A stretch of DNA of 17,116 bases from CAZUWH01 sp964624075 (GTDB lineage: Bacteria; Pseudomonadota; Alphaproteobacteria; Rhodospirillales; Rhodospirillaceae): positions 1-17,116 of the forward strand of contig CAZUWH010000033.1 in NCBI GenBank assembly GCA_964624075.1. Direction: 5' to 3'. The first letter of the stretch is position 1, and every line of letters starts with the position of its first letter. Shown here piece by piece: positions 7,394 to 15,326 of the stretch. Below the pieces are notes generated by a model. That model was not told where the DNA came from. It searched no databases and worked only from the letters and a program-made list of their open reading frames with translations. The position numbers and the translations under genes are program-made.

Positions 7394-8325
7394 TACCGCT
7401 GTCTGAAGGATTGAAGAGGATGTGGAGGAGGTCCAAGCCCATGCGCCACTGCATGCCAGTCGAGGCCAATATCGACAGCTGCCGCGGAATGCGTGATGCG
7501 TCCCACGGAAATGAAATCAACGCCGGTTTCGGCGACAGCCCGGATCGAATCGAGCGTGATTCCCCCGGAGGCCTCAGTTCTAGCCCGCCCGGCCACAAGG
7601 GCGACTGCCTGACGCAGCATAAACGGCGACATGTTGTCGAGAAGAATGATGTCGGCCCCGGCCTCTACCGCCTCACGCACCTGCTCCAGGGAGTCGCACT
7701 CGACCTCGATGTTGGACAAGGCACAGGCCCTGGCACGTCGCACGGCCACGGCAACGCTACCGCAGACGGCGATATGATTGTCCTTGATCAGCACGCCATC
7801 GTAAAGCCCCAGGCGGTGATTGCGGGCGCCGCCGATCCGGGTGGCGTACTTGGCAAGCCGCCGCAAGCCGGGAATGGTCTTGCGGGTATCGAGCAGAACC
7901 GCCCTGGTCCCGGCAATGCGATCCACGTAAGCCCTGGTCTCGGTTGCAATACCCGACAGATGCTGCAACAGATTCAATGCCGTCCGTTCTGCCGTCAGCA
8001 ATCCTTGCGCCGGACCGTCCAGCTCGGCGAGAACAGTACCGGTCACGACGGTATCCCCGTCCATGACACGGGCCGTGAACGTGGCCTCGGGCACGATCAT
8101 CCGAAACACTTCAGCGGTAACCGGCAACCCGGCCACCACCATGCGATGACGGGCATCGACCACTCCGTGGAAGTGTAAAGACACTGGAATCACCGCTTGT
8201 GACGTGACGTCGCCCATTCCCACGTCCTCAGCGAGAGCCAGTGTGATAACCCACCGGGCGGCCTCAGTTTCCTCCCCTGTCAGACCGGACAGGGGAGGAA
8301 ACAGGGAGGGATCACGCGGCGGCAT
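7393..8325 (-). CDS. nadC: Nicotinate-nucleotide pyrophosphorylase (quinolinate phosphoribosyltransferase)
   Basis: Converts quinolinate and phosphoribosyl pyrophosphate to nicotinate mononucleotide, CO2 and pyrophosphate. Family motifs are intact and in order: LALAEDVGMGDVTSQAVIP, ERTALNLLQHLSGIAT, LLDTRKTIPGLRRLAKYA, NHRLGLYDGVLIKDNHI, EVECDSLEQ, ADIILLDNMSP, EASGGITLDSI, GVDFISVGRITHS. They include the conserved arginine, lysine, histidine, glutamate and aspartate positions of the active site. The ATG at 8325 overlaps the nadA stop by 14 bases; an in-frame ATG at 8355 is an alternative (320 residues). Either overlap implies translational coupling. The N-terminal stretch before LALAEDVG is longer than in most homologues and is encoded by a perfect 15-bp inverted repeat (8267-8302). 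Its stop lies against the nadB ribosome-binding site. Confidence 0.95.
   Translation of the reverse strand: MPPRDPSLFPPLSGLTGEETEAARWVITLALAEDVGMGDVTSQAVIPVSLHFHGVVDARHRMVVAGLPVTAEVFRMIVPEATFTARVMDGDTVVTGTVLAELDGPAQGLLTAERTALNLLQHLSGIATETRAYVDRIAGTRAVLLDTRKTIPGLRRLAKYATRIGGARNHRLGLYDGVLIKDNHIAVCGSVAVAVRRARACALSNIEVECDSLEQVREAVEAGADIILLDNMSPFMLRQAVALVAGRARTEASGGITLDSIRAVAETGVDFISVGRITHSAAAVDIGLDWHAVAHGLGPPPHPLQSFRQR
8267..8302. repeat. Perfect 15-bp inverted repeat inside 5' coding region of nadC
   Basis: GTTTCCTCCCCTGTC (8267-8281) and GACAGGGGAGGAAAC (8288-8302) are exact reverse complements separated by six bases. In the nadC mRNA this forms a strong hairpin starting about 23 bases after the ATG at 8325, and it encodes FPPLSGLTGEET. 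Confidence 0.9.
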
Positions 8326-9307
8326 GACGGGGTCTCGCGGAGGAGCCAATGCCATGGGACATGTCGAGCATGCGTTGCAATGGCTTCATGGCCTGCTTGC
8401 GCACCTCTTCCGGAATTTCAATGCATGGACTTTCGTTAAGCAGGCACAGGTACAGTTTGGCCAGGGTGTTTCTAGCCATATGCGGACAGGTGGCGCAGTT
8501 GCAGCTTCCATCGGCTCCGGGGGCGGGAATGAACGTCTTGCCCGGGGCGGCCTTTTTCATCTGATGAATGATGTGCGGCTCAGTAGCGATGATGAAGGTC
8601 CTGTCTGGCGATTCCGTGACATACTGGAGCAGGCCACGGGTAGACCCGATGTAATCAGCATGCAGCAGAATGCCTTCCGGACATTCCGGATGGGCTGCAA
8701 TCCTGGCATCAGGATGGAGATTTTTCAGCTTTTTCAACTCCTGTTCTGAGAATTGCTCGTGGATGATGCAGGCCCCTGGCCACAGGACCATGTCAGCGCG
8801 GCCGGTGCGATGTTTGATGAAACTGCCCAGGTGATGGTCAGGTGCGAACAGGATCGGTTGATCGGCTGGAATCTGATTGATGATGGCCTCGGCATTGGAC
8901 GAGGTGACGATGATGTCAGACAGCGCCTTCACCTCTACTGAGCAGTTGATATAGGTCACGGCGAGATGATCGGGATGTTTGTCCCGGAACCTCTTGAAAT
9001 ATTCGGGCTGGCAGGCCTCCTCCAGGGAACAGCCCGCCGCCAGGTCAGGCACCAGAACCAGGCGGTCAGGACTCAGGATCTTGGCCACTTCGCCCATGAA
9101 TCGCACGCCACAGAAAACGATGATGTCTGCTTGCGTTTCTGCAGCCCGGCGGGACAGGTCAAGGGAATCGCCAATGGAATCAGCGAGATCCTGTAATAGA
9201 CCGTCCTGGTAGTAGTGGGCGAGGATAACGGCCTTCTTCTGCTGCCGCAGCCGGTCGATGGCAACACGCAGGTCAAGAGTCGGGTCGAGGTCGGATTCAG
9301 TTATCAT
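8312..9307 (-). CDS. nadA: Quinolinate synthase A ([4Fe-4S] enzyme)
   Basis: Condenses iminoaspartate with dihydroxyacetone phosphate to quinolinate, using one [4Fe-4S] cluster. The protein has 331 residues from the ATG at 9307 (a TTG at 9310 is directly upstream). The three cluster cysteines known from E. coli NadA are present: C93 in AAGCSL, C180 in PGACIIH and C274 in ATCPHM. Other family signatures are AHYYQDG near the N-terminus, FCGVRFMGEVAKILSP, PDHHLG, HPECPE, GSTRGLLQYV and PLQRMLDM near the C-terminus. It is the first gene of a minus-strand operon nadA-nadC-nadB with overlapping or abutting ends, so all three steps to nicotinate mononucleotide are made together. The ribosome-binding site is weak: GGAG lies about 13 bases upstream. 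Confidence 0.96.
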   Translation of the reverse strand: MITESDLDPTLDLRVAIDRLRQQKKAVILAHYYQDGLLQDLADSIGDSLDLSRRAAETQADIIVFCGVRFMGEVAKILSPDRLVLVPDLAAGCSLEEACQPEYFKRFRDKHPDHLAVTYINCSVEVKALSDIIVTSSNAEAIINQIPADQPILFAPDHHLGSFIKHRTGRADMVLWPGACIIHEQFSEQELKKLKNLHPDARIAAHPECPEGILLHADYIGSTRGLLQYVTESPDRTFIIATEPHIIHQMKKAAPGKTFIPAPGADGSCNCATCPHMARNTLAKLYLCLLNESPCIEIPEEVRKQAMKPLQRMLDMSHGIGSSARPRHAAA

Positions 9308-9434
9308 CAAGGGCCAATGCTCCGGGCCAGGCTTGTCAGGATCACGTCTCTAATCGCGTCATTGCGGAATGCGGAGGCATCCCCCCGGCTGTATCCGCTT
9401 TCAAGTAAATGATGAATAGCTGTCTTGCGGGTTG

Positions 9435-9463
9435 TTGACACCATGAAGGAAAGAGGACATGAT
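9435..9463 (+). promoter_or_regulatory. Candidate sigma-70-type promoter, divergent from nadA
   Basis: TTGACA at 9435-9440 is a perfect -35 consensus. After 17 bases, CATGAT (9458-9463) matches four of six -10 positions. It points rightward into the coiled-coil remnant at 9466-9711. Confidence 0.35.
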
Positions 9464-9465
9464 AA

Positions 9466-9711
9466 ACATGTGATCAAAAACGCGCGATCAAGACCCTGCT
9501 TGAAAAAATCGCCAGCTTTCTGCCGAATCTGGCAACGAAAGCTGACAGAATGGCAACCGATGTTGCCGAAGTGAAGGATCGGTTGGTACATATCGAGCGC
9601 GCGCACGATATCGCTGAGATGCGGGGACGGCTGGAGGAAATAAGCCGCCATTTGAATGCAGCCTTGGTCTATGTGGCGCCACCGCCAAGACGCTACAGCG
9701 CCGCCGAATAG
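9466..9711 (+). pseudogene. Small coiled-coil protein remnant
   Basis: Plus-strand codons from 9466 read without stop to TAG at 9709-9711. The recognisable part is LLEKIASFLPNLATKADRMA, TDVAEVKDRLVHIERAHDIA and EMRGRLEEISRHLNAALVYV, with tail PPPRRYSAAE. The heptad-like LATKAD...VAEVKDRL pattern resembles small alphaproteobacterial coiled-coil proteins of the DUF1640-like kind. There is no in-frame ATG at the proper place. An ATG at 9468 is just out of frame, which suggests a small indel at the 5' end. An internal ATG at 9550 would give 53 residues. Function unknown. Confidence 0.5.
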
Positions 9712-9785
9712 ACCGAACAGTCTGTCGTTCATGACACCCGGGCTTCGTGGGAGGGGCGAGAGAATGGGGAGTTCTGCGATGTGCC

Positions 9786-9815
9786 GGGGGGGGGGGGGGG
9801 GCTTGNNNNNNNNNN
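9786..9815. other. Run of 16 G and assembly gap (10 N)
   Basis: G9786-G9801 is followed by CTTG and ten N (9806-9815), then CTTGG. The run length is typical of a contig end broken at a homopolymer. The distance across the gap is unknown and synteny across it rests on scaffolding. Confidence 0.95.
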
Positions 9816-10094
9816 CTTGGCCATGAGACACATCCAGACCAGATGACCTGGAACCGCCAAGCCCACAGAACGTGCCTCTTTCTCCTGCTCCCTTATTCCT
9901 TCATGGTCAATCGTGGTGTCCTGCGCCCGAATGTCTGACTCTTGCCCGGCACACACGGATAGGAAACCTTTGCGTTTCCCGCCGCGGTTTCCTTGTGTCC
10001 GCCCCCGCCACCAGACAGACGTGAAGGAGGCCTGTTGTTTCATACCACCTTCAACCCGGGATCGTCCGAACCCTCTCAAGCAAAACGTCCATCC
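9816..10094. other. No gene recognised between gap and CBS gene
   Basis: About 280 bases with open frames on both strands but no family motif, convincing start site or repeat. Confidence 0.4.
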
Positions 10095-10532
10095 TCACAG
10101 TGTGCGAGTCATGGCATAGTCACGCAGCACTCCCATTTCCATCTGCGTTTCCTGCAATCGGAAACTGACCACATCACCGATGCTGACGATGCCAACCAGG
10201 CGTCCTTCTTCGACCACAGGCAGGTGACGGATCCGGCGGTTGGTCATGGTCTGCATCAGATCCTTGACATCATCCGTCGGCTTGCAGGTAATGACCGCAG
10301 TGGTCATGAGATTGCGCACTGGCATGGTCAAGGTTGTCGCCCCATACTTGGCCATTCCTTTGACGAGGTCACGTTCGGACAACACACCCTCCAGCCGGCC
10401 CTTGGGGTCACAGACCACCATGACACCGATCTTGTGTTCGGTTAGAAGCCTGGCCGCGTCGCCGGCCATGTGTTCTGGCAGAATGGTGATGACATTACGC
10501 CCTTTCTTGGCCAGGATCTTCTCAACGCTCAC
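10095..10532 (-). CDS. CBS domain pair protein
   Basis: A 145-residue stand-alone CBS pair, expected in the cytoplasm. The two CBS motifs are at about residues 8-66 (VITILPEHMAGDAARLLTEH, VMVVCDPKGRLEGVLSERDL) and 73-132 (VRNLMTTAVITCKPTDDVKD, RIRHLPVVEEGRLVGIVSIG, then DVV). Such modules bind adenosyl ligands (AMP, ATP, NAD-type or SAM) and act as energy or redox sensors for a partner protein; the partner is not identifiable here. The second motif keeps the usual GIVSIGDVV loop. The start is GTG at 10532, preceded by AAGGGGG. The frame is intact, unlike the gene upstream (DUF3422). Confidence 0.92.
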   Translation of the reverse strand: MSVEKILAKKGRNVITILPEHMAGDAARLLTEHKIGVMVVCDPKGRLEGVLSERDLVKGMAKYGATTLTMPVRNLMTTAVITCKPTDDVKDLMQTMTNRRIRHLPVVEEGRLVGIVSIGDVVSFRLQETQMEMGVLRDYAMTRTL

Positions 10533-10780
10533 GGTTGCCCCCTTGTTGACGATGAAGCCTTGAAGAAACCGGGGACCCTCCTTTTGACCACGGGAAGGGG
10601 ATCCGGCAGACGTTCAGCAGTTCGACTCCCTGCTTCGAGTCCATCGTGGCAAGAGTGACCGAGGGTTTTATCCTTTGCAACAAGAAAAGGGGGAGCGTTC
10701 TGCACAGCCCTTGTGACAACACGAACTACCTTCTCTTTTCCCTCTATGTTCAGTCCCGGTCCTTGCAAGCCTAAAACTTT

Positions 10781-11839
10781 TCACTGCAGTTCCCGATCCG
10801 AACCGATGACCTTGCGCAGGCGCCGCACCCCAATCCAGACCAGCTCCACGATCAATGGTAGGGCAGCCAGCGCTGCCAGATATCGACTTCAGCCTTAGTT
10901 GCAGTCTGGTCCGCCGGTCCATTGATGCAAGCAGATCCCGATTGCTTTCTTCAAGGGCAGTATCAACCCTTGTCTGCAGCAGGTCACTAGCTAGCACCAA
11001 ACGGCGATTCAAGGTTTCCGGACGGTCGGCGGCAGCCCGGCAGGTCACCATGGCCGGAGTGAGACGCCGGTCCATGAATCCGGCAAACGTCTGCAGGCCG
11101 GGAAGCCTGGTTTCCCGCAGAGCCACGATCCGCTGCCGGATGATGCCGTGATAGGCCGTTGATGCGGCAAAACGATAACTGGTTGCAGCAGCATGATGGG
11201 TGGCCGCGGTGGCCAAGGTCGTCAGACGGGCCAACTGGTTCCGTGCTGTCTGTGAGGAAGGATCCTCGGCAAGGGCAGCAACGATACCAGCCACCTCTGT
11301 CTCGATGCGAGTCAATCCGGGCATGAGTTGGCGGGCGACTGGGAATCCCAGGAGCGCCATCATGCGATAGGTTTCTATTTCTGTCAGACGCTGGACAAGG
11401 CGGCCAGCCTGACCACCGGTAAGGGAAATGTTGCGGACTAAGATCCGTCCGAATCCATCGCCATGCAGATGGTAATCGATCCGTGCCATGCCAGCCCCGC
11501 TACTAACGTGTTTACCGATCAGAAGATGTTCGGTGAACAGTTTTGAAAGATCGTCTGGCGTACGCTCACAGGCATCAACCACCATGTGCAGACCAACCAG
11601 TATCTGACTAGGAAGTTGGTTCAGCCAATCAGGTGAAACCAGTCCCAGGGCCGTATCGGTGAAGGGCTGCACAAATGAGCCGGAACGGAAAAAGATATAG
11701 GTCAAAAATTCCGTATGCTATTCCCAGCGCAGGTGGAACGTCCCAAAGGATGCATATCATAAGGCCTGGCATGCACCTCTCCGGTCAGGAGTCGACGTTG
11801 TGGATGCTCGCTCAAGCACACCAAAACGTACGACACCAT
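10781..11839 (-). pseudogene. DUF3422 family protein pseudogene
   Basis: Recognised from SEHPQRRLLTGEVHARPYD at the N-terminus, a typical DUF3422 block, then HLRWE, an in-frame TAG (minus strand 11720-11718), HTEFLTYIFFRSGSFVQPF and SPDWLNQLPSQILVGLHMVV. The long helical middle (ETYRMMALLGFPVARQLMPG) and the C-terminal membrane segment (YLAALAALPLIVELVWIGVR) follow. Lesions are a deletion of some 70-80 residues with a frame change between VHARPYD and FHLRWE, the nonsense codon where family members read WExHTEF, and a frameshift near 10880 just before the C-terminal membrane helix. The function of the family is unknown; members are about 400-430 residues with one or two C-terminal membrane helices. 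Confidence 0.82.
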
Positions 11840-11889
11840 GTCACATTTTCTCCTTCCCGTTCCATTCCTACCTTGCCGCAGGTTCATTA

Positions 11890-12280
11890 GTATATCTTAG
11901 CCGAATCCCAGTTATGGATAAGAATTTTGCGTAGGAGGGATTCCCGGATCACATTTTTTGTGATTTACAGCGCTTCCTGTAACAACGCACCGGGGAGTTC
12001 TCTCATATGTTTGAAAATTACGGCGCTTTCCTGTTGTCTTGATGACTTTGCCAAGCGTCCTACCCCGTGTTATCTGCGTCTTCGCGCTGGTACCGTCGGA
12101 AGGTACGTATAAACCAAGCGCCTTACGCTGGGAAGTACGGCGAACAGATGAAGCGCACGGGCACCCTGCGCTCACACGCAACGACAACAATAAGCCTGGG
12201 ATTGATGCCATTACGTGCAGAGGGCCGGAGGAGAAGCAAAACGAAACGGCCCCACGTACTGTCTACACTGTCTACGGATT
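11890..12280. other. Gene-free stretch with palindromes
   Basis: No convincing gene. It contains ATCACA-TTTTT-TGTGAT (11948-11964), an operator-like 17-base inverted repeat, and GTACC/GGTAC arms near 12091-12107. The open frames on both strands show no family similarity. Confidence 0.45.
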
Positions 12281-12600
12281 TCAGTGTGTCATCGTTCTGG
12301 CGACCACCGCCATGGTGAAGAAGGCAGCCAACATTACGCTAAGCTTGATCATAAAGCGCAATTCCAGTTTACGAAAACTGGTCTCCAGGTCGGCCTCGAC
12401 CGCACGAAGATCAGCTCTGAGCGCATTGATCTTGGCGTCCAGGTCGGTCTTGACCTCGCGGAGGTCAGCCCTGACTGCCGCCGCCCCTCTCCAGCCGCGC
12501 CCCTAACCGCTCCGGCGATGGCTTCGGCACGCGGCTCCAGAATGCCAGCCCCCCGCAGGCGGTGGACGAATTCCAGGGTATCAAACGCAACAAGAACCAC
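12281..12600 (-). pseudogene. DUF1640 family coiled-coil membrane protein, one frameshift
   Basis: The N-terminal part reads AFDTLEFVHRLRGAGILEPR, then AEAIAGAVR, as in DUF1640 (CCDC90-like) proteins. After a shift near 12480 the other frame continues with AAVRADLREVKTDLDAKINA, LRADLRAVEADLETSFRKLE and the C-terminal membrane helix LRFMIKLSVMLAAFFTMAVV, ending in TGA at 12283-12281. The family is a short soluble head, a coiled coil and a C-terminal membrane anchor, exactly as seen once the frame is corrected. A single missing G in a GGGGCGGCGG context would explain the break, so a sequencing error is possible. The likely start is the GTG at 12600. Confidence 0.75.
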
Positions 12601-12659
12601 CGTGGAACACCCCTATCCATTCCCTTTAGTATGGGGCCTGCTGAGCGCAGAGTCAATGA

Positions 12660-12790
12660 AGGAGGCTTCCCCCTGGACAGAACACCCCCTTCCCCCGATC
12701 CAAGGAGGAGGGCTGACAAGTCCCAAACGAAGACCTCACCCCCCATCAAATCGATGGGGAGGGCGGCCGGCACCTCTCCTTAAGGAGAGG
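12660..12790. repeat. Cluster of palindromic C/G-rich repeats
   Basis: Three units lie side by side: a CCCTTCCCCCGATCC...GGAGGAGGG unit (about 12687-12713), CCCCATC...GATGGGG (about 12742-12760), and a perfect palindrome CCTCTCCTTAAGGAGAGG (12773-12790). They lie between the zf-CHCC gene and the DUF1640 gene. Confidence 0.65.
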
Positions 12791-12800
12791 ATTGTTTCCT

Positions 12801-12989
12801 TCAATGGCTGGCAGAAGAGGTGAGGTCTCTTTTCAAGACATAATGCCGGCTGCAATAAGGACACACAACCTCGCGCACTTCGGGTTTGATGGTCAGGAAG
12901 ACACGCGGATGACCCAGCGCGCCGCCTTCGCAGGCCACCTTCAACGACTCGATTTCAATGACATCCATGACCGGGGGCATTGCCTTCAT
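12801..12989 (-). CDS. zf-CHCC zinc-finger domain protein
   Basis: A 62-residue protein made almost entirely of a zf-CHCC domain: C20 and H27 (ACEGGALGHPRVFL), then C43 and C46 (VVCPYCSRHYVL). All four zinc ligands are present. The family is widespread in alphaproteobacteria and is the bacterial relative of the NDUFS6 accessory subunit of mitochondrial complex I. The start at 12989 is chosen because CAGGA lies about 8 bases upstream and because the domain begins shortly after. The frame is open further upstream to 13088, but that extension has no family similarity. It appears intact. Confidence 0.8.
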   Translation of the reverse strand: MKAMPPVMDVIEIESLKVACEGGALGHPRVFLTIKPEVREVVCPYCSRHYVLKRDLTSSASH

Positions 12990-13168
12990 TGATGCGATCC
13001 TGTTCCTGCTCCGCGCGTACTCCGCGTCGAGCATAGCTGTACCGTCTTCGGGAGTAAAGATGATACCCGTTACTGAAGTGTGCGCCAAGCCGATCCGGGA
13101 CTGTTTTTCCCTCCCCTGCTTACCCTTAAAGACCGACGGTCGCGCATTCCATCAGGCCCACGCTCTGC

Positions 13169-15049
13169 TCAGCCGGTTTCCCCGGATGGGCGAGCGGGGA
13201 AGCCGGTGGTAAAGGAACGTAACGAGTCGGCGGCAGTCGCCTTGCGCGGTTCCAGTCGATCGGCCATCAGGGCCGGACCGTTGATCATGGCGCAATCAGC
13301 AGCCAGGGCTGCCAGCACTTCCGGCCGGCCTTGCGCATTCCATGCGCACAGGATTTCCCCTGGCGCTGCACGCCGCAGACGGGTGAGATGATCGAATGAG
13401 TGCCGCCTCGTGTCGTTCCCGGGCCGGCCACCGCCGCGAGATCGATGGAAGTCCCCTTCACGTCCATTGCCGTCAGTCCTGTGCAGACTGGCGCCAGTTG
13501 ATTGCAACGCACAAAGATATCGCGACACCATGAACGAGCCTGGCCGATGGCCACGATCACCTCTTCCTCCTGGATATCGGCCGGAATGCCGTGCACGTCA
13601 AACACAAGATTCAACTGCCGCACGGTTTCTGGACGAATGGCCAAGGCCGTCGCCACGCCGATCATGGCACCCTGTCGCAAAGTGATATAGTGCAACGGGA
13701 GAACAATCGTGCCATTGTGCCCCCTGCGTGCTATGGCCACCAGAGTGTTGGCCACCACGCCGGTCAGCGCCGCATCGACGGCGGCCGGGCTCCCACCTAC
13801 GACAGTGAGTGCCTCGCCCCCAGCTGGAGCCCCTTCGCCCTCCCTGACCATCGGCACGCACAGATGGCTGTTGACCGCTCTGGTCGTCTGGTTCCAGATT
13901 GGTCTGTAGACCAGTTCCACTTTCATCACCAGGCCGTTCCAGGTCATCACCGTGGTAACAGGTCTTGAAGCCGTATCAGGATCTGCATGACGGTTGACCC
14001 GCGCCGACAGGGGCACTCATTCGGGTATCCGTAGCAGCTTGCAGGAAACAGCAGCGGCATGCGGGCCGTTGGAGGCTGTTTGGGGCGAGGGAGACAGTGG
14101 CTGCCAGAGAATAACCTTATCCTTGCCTTTGCGACGAGAGGGGACAGGCTTCCACGTGATCGTATCGACTGCCGTTTCTGGACGGACGGCAACCGGTTTC
14201 CAGCACGGATCACCCGGATCGGGGCGCGCCGCAGCGGCACACATGCGGAGGTCATCGTTCTTTGGTTCCTCCGGTGCCTGATCTTGCCGGTTGCGTGTTG
14301 CGGCGCTTGCGACAGAGGAAATGGCTGTTGGACGGATGCCTTCCTTCTGCCCGGTCCCGAGAGGAGTCCATGCGGGCACGCCGCTCTCGTCCGCCGAGGG
14401 TGCCTCCTGACGCTGCAGGGCTGTACCGGCAGGCGCAGGATTAGGACATGACATGCGGCGTCTCACCCGAGATCCGGGGCATGGCGGCTGCCGCTCCTGT
14501 CACCGTCAAGGCCACTGTCTTGCCCGTGGCGACCACTTCGGCCAGCGCCGTCACGTCAATGGTTCCGTCTTCCTTCAGAAGCCGGGCGGGTTCGATGTCA
14601 GCGACCCGGATCTGGGCGTCGAGGTCGCTGAACGCTGCGCCCACCAGACGGTGCCCCAGCGCGTTGGCGATCAGGATCGTCCGCCGTTTGGCTTCATGAG
14701 GATGCATAGCGCGGAAGATGAGAAGGAAGGTATCTTCCCCCTGCTGGCTATGCAGATGCTCCGGACCCATGTGCCGTTGAATGACGCCTCTCCCGATCAG
14801 CATCACCTCCGACGACAGGCGTTGCCATCTGTTGCCGAGAGCCGTCCGGAAATCGGCAAGACTGATGATGTGCACCCTGCCTGCACCGAAGCGGGCCGCC
14901 TCCTCCTTGGGGATGTTCTCAATGCCTTGGGACGAGCCATCAAACCAGTCCACACGCGAATCGGTGCCAAAAGGAGGTGCCGATTTCTTCTCCAGACCCA
15001 GCAGCCTTCACAAGCCAAAGGCCCTACCCTTCAGAAAATTCAGTACCAT
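13169..15049 (-). pseudogene. Broken EAL-like signalling protein gene
   Basis: Minus-strand pieces appear to form one former gene of about 620 codons. Segment 1 (15049-14441) starts MVLNFLKGRAFGL, has an in-frame TGA at 15010-15008, then continues RLLGLEKKSAPPFGTDSR and a domain with VHIISLADFRTALGNRWQRL and QQGEDTFLLIFRA. It ends in TAA; the linker continues in a different frame (14454 down), rich in WKPV/WQP motifs, to a TGA at 14019-14017. The same frame then goes on to MKVELVYRPIWNQTTRAVNS, LPLHYITLRQGAM and MDVKGTSIDLAAVAGPG. After a frameshift near 13400 it reads FDHLTRLRRAAPGEILCAWN and AADCAMINGPALM. The last domain follows the order of an EAL fold but lacks the EAL motif. Alternatively, segment 1 from GTG 14953 could be a separate 170-residue gene overlapping a second one by ATGTCATGTCCTAA. 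Confidence 0.65.
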
Positions 15050-15139
15050 GATTCCGGAATCCTTCCGCGCAAGCATGGTACAGCGCTCCAGTGTGCCACG
15101 AAGCGGTCGAAATCCCAGCGCTCAATGCCATCGTGCGTG

Positions 15140-15320
15140 AGTCAAGGGTAGGGGAGGAGATGACCGGCCTAACCGCAACTTCTGCCCCCCCTCCCCCTTG
15201 ATGGGGGAGGGGGGGGTTCCGTAGCGTTCAAGGCCTGTGAGCAGCCGACGTGACCGTCGGCCCCTGGCCGACCGGTCTGCCGTGCTCTTAGCCACGTCTG
15301 CCATTCCGTCTATTCAATAG
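15140..15320. other. Intergenic region upstream of arsR-rhodanese remnant
   Basis: Holds a perfect C/G palindrome (15185-15215) and a short inverted repeat ATTCA-N5-TGAAT at 15312-15326 that overlaps the next start codon. Confidence 0.5.
15185..15215. repeat. Perfect 13-bp-arm C/G palindrome
   Basis: CCCCCCCTCCCCC (15185-15197) and GGGGGAGGGGGGG (15203-15215) are exact reverse complements around TTGAT. It matches the units at 2377-2403 and 17061-17085. Confidence 0.85.
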
Positions 15321-15326
15321 ATGAAT
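15312..15326. promoter_or_regulatory. Possible ArsR-type operator at start codon
   Basis: ATTCA (15312-15316) and TGAAT (15322-15326) flank five bases and cover the ATG at 15321. ArsR/SmtB regulators often bind AT-rich inverted repeats near their own promoters, so this may be an autoregulatory site. The arms are short. Confidence 0.25.

Noticed and set aside
7378..8178. 266-residue open frame on the plus strand
   Set aside because: It is the opposite strand of nadC and has no family motif.
9786..9801. G run as functional G-quadruplex
   Set aside because: It abuts an assembly gap, so its length is not reliable.
11912..12211. 99-residue minus-strand frame
   Set aside because: No recognisable motif, no good start signal; treated as non-coding.
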